Assembly: GCA_003248965.1 (NCBI GenBank)
Contig: QFQU01000003.1
Location: 1 to 64,000 of the forward strand
Source of the DNA: Brevundimonas sp.
Lineage (GTDB): Bacteria; Pseudomonadota; Alphaproteobacteria; Caulobacterales; Caulobacteraceae
Length of the DNA: 64,000 nucleotides
Direction of reading: 5' to 3'
Position numbers and translations under genes: made by a program. Each line of letters starts with the position of its first letter. Positions within the stretch are counted from its first letter, which is position 1. Positions 27,346 through 34,456 of the stretch are shown here, piece after piece. The notes below the pieces were generated by a model. The model had not been told where the DNA came from. It saw only the letters and a program-made list of their open reading frames with translations, and did no database searches.

Positions 27346-28851
27346 ATGGTACGCGACATTCGCCACTTCATCGACGGCCAGGCGTTCGAGGGCGCTTCGG
27401 GCCGGTTCGGCGACGTGTTCAATCCCAACACGGGCGAGGTTCAGGCCCGCGTCCAACTGGCTACGACCGGCGAGGTCGACCGCGCGGTCCAGTCCGCCCA
27501 GGCGGCGTTCGAGGGCTGGGCCTCGACCAATCCGCAACGCCGCGCCCGCGTGATGTTCGAGTTCAAGCGCCTGGTCGAGGCGAACATGAACGATCTGGCC
27601 GAACTGCTGTCCAGCGAGCACGGCAAGGTCATCGCCGACTCCAAGGGCGACATCCAGCGCGGGCTTGAGGTGATCGAGTTCGCCTGCGGCATCCCCCATG
27701 CGCTGAAGGGCGAATACACCTATGGCGCCGGGCCGGGCATCGACGTCTATTCGATGCGTCAGCCGCTGGGCGTGGTGGCGGGCATCACCCCGTTCAACTT
27801 CCCGGCCATGATCCCGATGTGGATGTTCGGCGTGGCCATCGCGGTGGGCAACACCTTCGTGCTGAAGCCTTCGGAACGCGATCCGTCGGTGCCGGTGCGC
27901 CTTGCCGAACTGATGCTGGAAGCGGGCGCGCCGAACGGCGTGCTGAACGTCGTTCACGGCGACAAGGCGGCGGTCGACGCGCTTTTGACTCATCCCCTCG
28001 TTCACGCCGTCAGCTTCGTCGGTTCGTCCGACATCGCCCACTATGTCTATCAGACCGGCGCGGCGCACGGGAAACGCGTCCAGGCAATGGGCGGCGCCAA
28101 GAACCACGGCGTCGTCCTGGCCGACGCCGACATGGACCAGGTCGTCAGGGATCTGACCGGCGCGGCCTATGGTTCGGCTGGCGAGCGCTGCATGGCCCTG
28201 CCGGTGGTGGTTCCGGTCGGCAAGAAGACGGCTGACGAACTGCGCGAGCGTCTGGTGGCGGAAATCCCGAACCTGCGCGTCGGCGTATCCACCGACGCCG
28301 AGGCCCACTACGGCCCCGTCGTGACCCAGGCCCACCGCGACAAGGTCGCCGGCTGGATCGAGAAGGGCGTGCAGGAAGGCGCCGAACTGGTGGTGGACGG
28401 CCGCGACTTCAGCCTGCAGGGGCACGAGAAGGGCTATTTCATCGGCCCGTCGCTGTTCGATCACGTCAAGCCGACGATGGAGTCCTATCGCGAGGAAATC
28501 TTCGGCCCCGTTCTGCAGATCGTGCGCGCCGAGAGCTTCGAAGAAGCCCTGTCCCTGCCGTCGCAGCACCAGTACGGCAACGGGGTGGCCATCTTCACCC
28601 AGAACGGCCGCGCGGCCCGCGATTTCGCCGCCCGCGTCAACGTCGGCATGGTGGGGATCAATGTGCCGATCCCGGTGCCGGTCGCCTATCACACCTTCGG
28701 CGGCTGGAAGCGGTCGGCCTTCGGCGACATCAACCAGCACGGCATGGAGGGCCTGCGGTTCTGGACCAAGACCAAGACCGTGACGGCCCGCTGGCCCGAC
28801 AGCGAACTGGAACACGCGGATTCGTCGTTCGTCATTCCGACGATGCGCTGA
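27346..28851 (+). CDS. mmsA: CoA-acylating methylmalonate-semialdehyde dehydrogenase
   Basis: Converts methylmalonate semialdehyde (and malonate semialdehyde) to propionyl-CoA or acetyl-CoA with NAD and CoA, releasing CO2. It is the last step of valine breakdown. The 501-residue ALDH-fold protein has N151 (TPFNFP), C282 (SAGERCMA), and MGGAKNH at 248-254 in place of the usual ELGGK, so the general-base Glu is absent, which is diagnostic of the CoA-dependent MMSDH group. It heads a plus-strand valine module. The downstream gene follows a repeat-bearing 144-base gap. Confidence 0.96.
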   Translation: MVRDIRHFIDGQAFEGASGRFGDVFNPNTGEVQARVQLATTGEVDRAVQSAQAAFEGWASTNPQRRARVMFEFKRLVEANMNDLAELLSSEHGKVIADSKGDIQRGLEVIEFACGIPHALKGEYTYGAGPGIDVYSMRQPLGVVAGITPFNFPAMIPMWMFGVAIAVGNTFVLKPSERDPSVPVRLAELMLEAGAPNGVLNVVHGDKAAVDALLTHPLVHAVSFVGSSDIAHYVYQTGAAHGKRVQAMGGAKNHGVVLADADMDQVVRDLTGAAYGSAGERCMALPVVVPVGKKTADELRERLVAEIPNLRVGVSTDAEAHYGPVVTQAHRDKVAGWIEKGVQEGAELVVDGRDFSLQGHEKGYFIGPSLFDHVKPTMESYREEIFGPVLQIVRAESFEEALSLPSQHQYGNGVAIFTQNGRAARDFAARVNVGMVGINVPIPVPVAYHTFGGWKRSAFGDINQHGMEGLRFWTKTKTVTARWPDSELEHADSSFVIPTMR

Positions 28852-28860
28852 TAGCAAACG

Positions 28861-28970
28861 CCGTCACCCTCGGGCTTGACCCGAGGGTCGGATTGTCCGC
28901 CGCTTGTGCGATCACGCGGACGCACAGACGCTCCCGCCTCCGATCCTCGGGTGAAGCCCGAGGATGACGG
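28861..28970. repeat. REP-like inverted pair between mmsA and the acyl-CoA dehydrogenase
   Basis: Two 31-base arms (28861-28891 and 28940-28970) are near-perfect inverted copies of each other. Each also contains its own hairpin, such as CCCTCGGG-CTTGA-CCCGAGGG. A third small dyad, GTCCGC...GCGGAC, lies between them. The sequence type, a CTCGGGCTTGACCCGAG palindrome, is one I recognise as a dispersed intergenic repeat of alphaproteobacteria. It may fold as a cruciform and attenuate or stabilise the polycistronic mRNA. No other copy was noticed in the window. Confidence 0.75.
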
Positions 28971-28995
28971 GCGAGGGGCGGGGAGTGACGAGATC

Positions 28996-30132
28996 ATGGA
29001 CTTCGCCCTTACCGACGACCAGCGCGCCATTCAGGACGCGGCCCGCGCCTTCGCCGAGGCCGAACTGGCGCCCCATTCGGCCCGCTGGGACGAGGACAAG
29101 CATTTCCCCGTCGAGGTGATGAAACAGGCGGCCGAGATGGGCTTCTGCGGCATCTACACGGGCGAGGAGCACGGCGGCATGGCCCTGGGCCGGGTCGAGG
29201 CGGCGGTGATCTTTGAGGAACTGTCACGCGGCGACGTGGCGACGGCGGCCTTCATCTCGATCCACAACATGGCGACGTGGATGATCGACCGGTTCGGGTC
29301 GGACGATCTGCGCGGGCGGTTCGTCCCGTCGCTGGTGGGGATGGAGAAGATCGCCAGCTATTGCCTGACCGAGCCGGGGTCGGGGTCGGACGCGGCGGCG
29401 TTGCGCACGACGGCGGTGCGCGACGGCGGCCACTATGTGCTGAACGGCTCCAAGGCCTTCATCTCGGGCGCGGGGACGTCGGACGTCTATGTGGTCATGG
29501 TCCGCACGGGCGGCGAGGGGGCGAAGGGCGTCAGCGCGATCGTGGTCGAGGCCGGTACGCCCGGCCTGTCGTTCGGCGCGCAGGAAAGGAAGATGGGCTG
29601 GAACGCCCAGCCGACCGCCATCGTCCAGTTCGACGACTGCCGCGTGCCGGTCGCCAATCTGCTGGGGGAAGAAGGCGCGGGCTTCCGCTACGCGATGGCC
29701 GGGCTGGACGGCGGGCGGCTGAACATCGCCGCCTGTTCGCTGGGCGGGGCGCGGCTGGCGCTGGAGACGGCGCAGGACTACGTCGCCACCCGCAAACAGT
29801 TCGGCCGTCCGATCGGCGAGTTTCAGGCGCTGCAGTTCCGGCTGGCGGACATGGCCACGGATCTGGAGGCGGCGCGACTGATGGTGCTGCGCGGCGCCTG
29901 GGCCATCGATGCGGACCATCCGGAAAAGACCAAATGGTGCGCCATGGCCAAGCGGATGGCCACCGACGCCTGTTTCCAGATCGCCGACGAGGCCCTGCAA
30001 CTGCATGGGGGTTACGGCTATCTGAAGGACTATCCGCTGGAACGGATCGTGCGCGACCTCAGGGTCCACCGCATCCTGGAAGGAACGAACGAGATCATGC
30101 GGGTGATCGTGGCGCGGGAGATGACCAAGTGA
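28996..30132 (+). CDS. Acyl-CoA dehydrogenase, probably isobutyryl-CoA dehydrogenase
   Basis: A 378-residue FAD enzyme of the short/branched-chain ACAD group: YCLTEPGSGSDAAALRT (FAD and substrate contacts), KAFISGAGTSDVY, QLHGGYGYLKDYPLERIVRDLRV and ILEGTNEIMRV. The Glu in LEGTNE occupies the catalytic-base position of this group. Placed between mmsA and a 3-hydroxyisobutyryl-CoA hydrolase, it most likely makes methacrylyl-CoA from isobutyryl-CoA in valine catabolism. The start at 28996 (MDFALTDDQ) is the family start; the frame stays open upstream through the REP-like repeat. Confidence 0.92.
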   Translation: MDFALTDDQRAIQDAARAFAEAELAPHSARWDEDKHFPVEVMKQAAEMGFCGIYTGEEHGGMALGRVEAAVIFEELSRGDVATAAFISIHNMATWMIDRFGSDDLRGRFVPSLVGMEKIASYCLTEPGSGSDAAALRTTAVRDGGHYVLNGSKAFISGAGTSDVYVVMVRTGGEGAKGVSAIVVEAGTPGLSFGAQERKMGWNAQPTAIVQFDDCRVPVANLLGEEGAGFRYAMAGLDGGRLNIAACSLGGARLALETAQDYVATRKQFGRPIGEFQALQFRLADMATDLEAARLMVLRGAWAIDADHPEKTKWCAMAKRMATDACFQIADEALQLHGGYGYLKDYPLERIVRDLRVHRILEGTNEIMRVIVAREMTK

Positions 30133-31172
30133 GCGAACCCGAAGTCATCACCCGCATCGAGAACGGCGTCGGCCGCATCACCCTGAACCGGCCCAAGGCG
30201 ATCCATGCGCTGAACCGGGCGATGTGCGAGGCGATGATCGCGGCGTTGCTGGACTGGCGCGAAGATGCGGCGGTGCGGTCGGTGCTGATCGACCATGCGG
30301 GCGAGCGGGGCTTCTGCGCGGGTGGCGACATCCGCATGATTGCTGAGAGCAGCGCCGGCGACCGGGTCGAGGCGCGGGCCTTCTTCCTGTCGGAATATCG
30401 GCTGAACGCCCTGATGTTCGGCTATCCCAAGCCGATCACCGCCATCGTGGACGGGATCGTCATGGGCGGCGGAGTTGGGATTTCGGAACCGGCCGATGTC
30501 CGCATCGCCACCGAACGGACCACCTACGCCATGCCGGAGACGGGCATCGGCCTGTATCCCGAGGTCGGGGGCGGCTGGTTCCTGCCGCGCCTGCCGGGGC
30601 AGACCGGCGTGTGGATCGGCCTGACGGGCGCGCGGCTGAAGGCGATGGCGACGATCGAACTGGGTATTCACACCCATTATGTCCCCTCGGAACAGATCGA
30701 CGCCTTGAAGGCGGAAATCCTGAACGGAGCCAGCCCCATTGAGGTCGCGAACCGATACGACTTCTCCATTCCTCCGGCGCTCGAACCTCACCGCGAGGCC
30801 ATCGACCGGCTGTTCGCCTTCGACACGGTGGAGGAAATCTTCGCGGCGCTGCAGGCCGACGGATCGGCGTGGGCATTGGAACAACTTGCGATCCTGAAGA
30901 CCAAGTCCCCGACCTCGCTGAAGGTCACGCTGCGCCACATCCGCGAGGGGGCGAAGGCCGCGTCCTTCGACGACAATATGGCCGTCGAATACGCCGTTAG
31001 CGGTCGGATCGGCGCGACGCACGACTTCCAGGAAGGGGTGCGGGCCGTGATCGTGGACAAGGACAATGCGCCCCGATGGTCCCCGTCGGACCTGTCGGGC
31101 GTTACGGACGAGGCGCTGGACGCCCTGTTCGCACCTTTGCCGGAAAATGAAAAATGGACGCCGCTGGCCTGA
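30129..31172 (+). CDS. 3-hydroxyisobutyryl-CoA hydrolase (enoyl-CoA hydratase family)
   Basis: A 347-residue crotonase-fold enzyme. AGGDIR and GIVMGGGVGIS form the CoA oxyanion pocket; PETGIGLYPEVGGGWFLPRL is the hydrolase signature with its catalytic Glu and distinguishes it from true hydratases. Its length matches HIBCH rather than the 260-residue crotonases. It releases free 3-hydroxyisobutyrate for the next gene product. The GTG start at 30129 overlaps the previous stop (GTGA), showing translational coupling. A dedicated methacrylyl-CoA hydratase is not present beside it. Confidence 0.92.
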   Translation: MSEPEVITRIENGVGRITLNRPKAIHALNRAMCEAMIAALLDWREDAAVRSVLIDHAGERGFCAGGDIRMIAESSAGDRVEARAFFLSEYRLNALMFGYPKPITAIVDGIVMGGGVGISEPADVRIATERTTYAMPETGIGLYPEVGGGWFLPRLPGQTGVWIGLTGARLKAMATIELGIHTHYVPSEQIDALKAEILNGASPIEVANRYDFSIPPALEPHREAIDRLFAFDTVEEIFAALQADGSAWALEQLAILKTKSPTSLKVTLRHIREGAKAASFDDNMAVEYAVSGRIGATHDFQEGVRAVIVDKDNAPRWSPSDLSGVTDEALDALFAPLPENEKWTPLA

Positions 31173-31201
31173 CCGCTGCGCCGACAAAAGGGAGAGAGAC
31201 C

Positions 31202-32095
31202 ATGACCAAGATCGCCTTCATCGGCCTGGGCAATATGGGCGGAGGCATGGCGGCGAACCAGGCCAAGGCCGGTCACGCCGTCGCCGCCTTCGACCTGTCG
31301 CCCAGCGCGCTGGAGCGGGCGCAATCGCAGGGCTGCGTGCCGGTCGGTTCGGTCGCCGAGGCGGTCAAGGACGCCGAGGTGGTCATCACCATGCTCCCCG
31401 CCGGCCCCCATGTTTTGAGCGTCTATTCCGAACAGATCATCGGCGCCGCGCCGTCGTCGGCCCTGTTGCTCGACTGTTCGACCATCGACGTGGAGACGGC
31501 GCGCAAGGTGGCGGGTCTGGCCAAGGCCGCCGGCTACGCCTTCGCCGACGCCCCGGTGTCGGGCGGCACGGCGGCGGCGGATGCGGGGACGTTGGCCTTC
31601 ATGGTCGGCTGCGACGAGCCCGAATTCGCCCGTGTCGAGGCGGCGCTGGCGCCCATGAGCCGCATCACCATTCGCGCCGGCGATCACGGGGCGGGTCAGG
31701 CGGCCAAGATCTGCAACAACATGCTGCTCGGCATCTCCATGCTGGGGACCTGCGAGGCCATTGCGCTTGCCGAGAAGCTGGGGCTGGACCCCGAACGCTT
31801 CTTCGAGATCGCGTCCAAGTCGTCGGGCCAATGCTGGAGCGTGACCAGCTACTACCCTTGGCCCGGCCCGGTGCCGACCGCGCCGTCCAACCGCGACTAT
31901 CAGGGCGGGTTCGCCACGGCCATGATGTTGAAGGATCTGAAACTGGCGCAGGATGCGGCCGCCAAGTCCGGCGCCTCCACCCCCCTGGGCGCCCAGGCCG
32001 AGGCCCTGTACGCCCTGTTCGACGGCCTGGGCCACGGCGGACGCGACTTTTCGGCCATGCTCCAGATGCTGCGCGGGCGTTTGTCGGAACTGTAG
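31202..32095 (+). CDS. mmsB: 3-hydroxyisobutyrate dehydrogenase
   Basis: A 297-residue beta-hydroxyacid dehydrogenase: Rossmann motif GLGNMGGGMA at about 8-17, substrate loop DAPVSGGTAAADAGTLAFM, and catalytic Lys in GAGQAAKICNNMLLGI. It oxidises 3-hydroxyisobutyrate to methylmalonate semialdehyde, the substrate of the mmsA product. GGGAGAGAG lies just before the ATG. With mmsA, the acyl-CoA dehydrogenase and the hydrolase it makes four of the steps from isobutyryl-CoA to propionyl-CoA in one plus-strand cluster. Confidence 0.95.
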   Translation: MTKIAFIGLGNMGGGMAANQAKAGHAVAAFDLSPSALERAQSQGCVPVGSVAEAVKDAEVVITMLPAGPHVLSVYSEQIIGAAPSSALLLDCSTIDVETARKVAGLAKAAGYAFADAPVSGGTAAADAGTLAFMVGCDEPEFARVEAALAPMSRITIRAGDHGAGQAAKICNNMLLGISMLGTCEAIALAEKLGLDPERFFEIASKSSGQCWSVTSYYPWPGPVPTAPSNRDYQGGFATAMMLKDLKLAQDAAAKSGASTPLGAQAEALYALFDGLGHGGRDFSAMLQMLRGRLSEL

Positions 32096-32166
32096 GCTCC
32101 GCTCTGGTCCGCAACGGCGCCAGTACCTATTAGAGGGTCTCGCACAGGATCGGACCGCCCCGCCTC

Positions 32167-33126
32167 ATGATCGCCTCGCCGCCCCGCATCGGGGGTCTCG
32201 ACATCCAGAGCTGGGGTTCGCCCGACGATCCGGTGGTGCTGATGATCGGCCCGGCCGAACGATCGTCGCCGGACGGGCGCGACCTCGCCCGCGCCCTGGC
32301 CGAGGCGGGGCGGCACGTCCTGCTGACCGACCTGCCGGACAAGGACGGGGCGGCGGCGCTCAGGCGGTTGCTGACCGACATCTCCTCGCGCCCGGCCGTC
32401 CTCTGCGCCCAGGCGGCTCTGGACAGCGTGATCCCGGCCCTGGCGGTGACGGGACCGGCCCTGGCCAGTTGCCTGATCGTGGTCGGCGACGGCCCCGTGT
32501 CGCTCCAGACCACGACGGCGTTGGACGGCCTGCCGATCCTGACGGTCGAACCCGGCCAGGGCGGCGAGGCGCTGGACCGGCTGAACGCCGCCGTCCTGGG
32601 TTTTCTGGAGCGTGAGGCCCCGCGCGAGGCGGTGCTCTATCAGGCCGGGTCCGACGCCCGCACCCTGCGCGACGCTCTGGGCTGTTTCGGCACGGGCGTC
32701 ACGGTGGTCACGACCCTGGACGCGGACGGCCAGCCCATCGGCCTGACCGCCAACTCCTTCTCCTCGGTGTCGCTGGATCCGCCGCTGATCCTGTTCTGTC
32801 TTTCGTGCGGATCGACCAATCTGGAGCGGTTCCAGGCGGCCCGGCATTTCGCCATCAATGTGCTGCACATCGGCCAGCAGCCGATGTCCGGCGTCTTCGC
32901 CCGCTCGGACGCCGACCGGTTCCAGGACGTGACCTGGGAGACGTGGGACACGGGCGCGCCCATCCTGTCGGGCTCTCTGGCCAGTTTCGAATGCGCAACC
33001 GACCGGGTGATCGAGGCGGGCGACCATCTGATCTTCATCGGCCGGGTGCTGCGCGCGCGGTTCGAGCCCCGGCGCGATCCGTTGCTGTATTTCCGGGGCA
33101 AGTATCGGCGGCTTCATTTCGCGTGA
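32167..33126 (+). CDS. Flavin reductase-like protein with degenerate alpha/beta-hydrolase domain
   Basis: Residues about 158-319 are a flavin reductase/FMN-binding split barrel (LGCFGTGVTVVTT, GLTANSFSSVSLDPPLILFCL, GDHLIFIGRVL). The first roughly 150 residues read like a worn alpha/beta hydrolase: SWGSPDDPVVLMIGP, a D-LPDKDG turn and PILTVEPGQGGEALDRLNAAVLGFL. The nucleophile elbow G-x-S-x-G is replaced by LCAQAALD, so hydrolase activity is unlikely. The C-terminal part would bind FMN or FAD and supply reduced flavin to a monooxygenase. No monooxygenase partner is adjacent. It follows mmsB by 71 bases. Confidence 0.8.
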   Translation: MIASPPRIGGLDIQSWGSPDDPVVLMIGPAERSSPDGRDLARALAEAGRHVLLTDLPDKDGAAALRRLLTDISSRPAVLCAQAALDSVIPALAVTGPALASCLIVVGDGPVSLQTTTALDGLPILTVEPGQGGEALDRLNAAVLGFLEREAPREAVLYQAGSDARTLRDALGCFGTGVTVVTTLDADGQPIGLTANSFSSVSLDPPLILFCLSCGSTNLERFQAARHFAINVLHIGQQPMSGVFARSDADRFQDVTWETWDTGAPILSGSLASFECATDRVIEAGDHLIFIGRVLRARFEPRRDPLLYFRGKYRRLHFA

Positions 33127-33198
33127 AGTCCGTGCCGGGCCGCATTCACAAAGGGCGCGAAGACGCCTATCTCCCCGCCTGAACAAGAGGAAACCGCC

Positions 33199-34383
33199 AT
33201 GTCCGCCGATCCCGTCGTCATCGTCTCCTACGCCCGCACCCCGATGGGCGGCTTCCAGGGCGCGCTGTCCGACGCCAAGTCCACCGACCTGGGCGCCGTC
33301 GCGGTCAAGGCGGCGCTGGATCGCGCGGGCCTGGATCCGCAAAAGGTCGAGCAGATCATCATGGGCTGCGTCCTGCCGGCGGGCCTGGGCCAGGCGCCGG
33401 CGCGTCAGGCGGGCATGGGCGCAGGCCTGCCCGTCTCGACCGAGGCGACCACCATCAACAAGATGTGCGGCTCAGGCATGCAGGCGGCCATGATGGCGCA
33501 CGATGCGCTGGCCGCCGGTTCGGCCGACGTAATCGTGGCGGGCGGCATGGAGTCCATGACCAACGCTCCCTATCTGATGCAGAAGCACCGGGGCGGCGCC
33601 CGCATCGGCCACGACGTCATTTCCGACAGCATGTATCTGGACGGGCTGGAGGACGCCTACACCCCCGGCAAGCTGATGGGCCAGTTCGCCGAGGACACGG
33701 CCAAGGCCTATCAGTTCACCCGCGAACAGCAGGACGCCTACGCCATCGAAAGCGCCAGCCGGGCCAAGCGCGCGCAGGACTCGGGCGATTTCGCCGCTGA
33801 GATCACCCCGGTCGAGGTCAAGACCCGCAAGGGCTCGGTCACGGTGGACCGCGACGAACAGCCGACCAAGTCAGACCCTTCCAAAATCCCCAACCTACGC
33901 CCCGCCTTCGGCGCCGACGGCACGATCACCGCCGCCTCGGCCGCCTCGATCTCGGACGGCGCCGCCGCCCTGGTCATGATGCGCCAGTCAACGGCCGACG
34001 CCCTTGGCCTGACGCCGATCGCCCGCGTGGTCAGCCAGGCTGCTCACGCCCACGAGCCGCACCTGTTCACCACCGCCCCGGTTTTCGCCCTGCAAAAGGC
34101 GCTGAAAAAGGCGGGCTGGAGCGCTGACGACGTCGATCTGTGGGAGGTTAACGAAGCCTTCGCCATCGTGCCGATGATCGCCATGCAGGAACTGGGCATC
34201 CCCCACGACCGGATGAACGTCAACGGCGGCGCCTGCGCCCTGGGCCACCCGCTCGGCGCGTCGGGCGCCCGCGTCCTGACCACCCTGCTGTCCGCCCTGA
34301 AAGCCCACGGCAAGACCCGCGGCATGGCCGCCCTGTGCATCGGCGGCGGCGAAGCCACCGCGATGGGCGTGGAATTGGTTTAA
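33199..34383 (+). CDS. Acetyl-CoA C-acetyltransferase (thiolase)
   Basis: A 394-residue thiolase with the full catalytic set: acyl-accepting C90 (NKMCGSGM), H350 (GGACALGHPLGASG) and proton-shuttling C380 (LCIGGGEA). The lengths and motifs fit biosynthetic/degradative thiolase II (AtoB/PhaA-like), which joins or splits acetoacetyl-CoA. A GAGG-A-AA ribosome-binding site precedes the ATG. It closes the plus-strand acyl-CoA module. No reductase or PHA synthase follows; the next gene is an unrelated, convergent NTPase. Confidence 0.94.
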   Translation: MSADPVVIVSYARTPMGGFQGALSDAKSTDLGAVAVKAALDRAGLDPQKVEQIIMGCVLPAGLGQAPARQAGMGAGLPVSTEATTINKMCGSGMQAAMMAHDALAAGSADVIVAGGMESMTNAPYLMQKHRGGARIGHDVISDSMYLDGLEDAYTPGKLMGQFAEDTAKAYQFTREQQDAYAIESASRAKRAQDSGDFAAEITPVEVKTRKGSVTVDRDEQPTKSDPSKIPNLRPAFGADGTITAASAASISDGAAALVMMRQSTADALGLTPIARVVSQAAHAHEPHLFTTAPVFALQKALKKAGWSADDVDLWEVNEAFAIVPMIAMQELGIPHDRMNVNGGACALGHPLGASGARVLTTLLSALKAHGKTRGMAALCIGGGEATAMGVELV

Positions 34384-34456
34384 AACTTTTCTATGTAGAG
34401 AGGCCAACAGAAATGATCACTTTCAGATAGTGACGACAGGATTGGTTGCAGCGTGC

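Noticed and set aside
27070..28857. Very long upstream extension of the aldehyde dehydrogenase frame through mmsA
   Set aside because: The extension is antisense to mmsA and carries none of the ALDH family sequence; a good start with ribosome-binding site exists at 27069.
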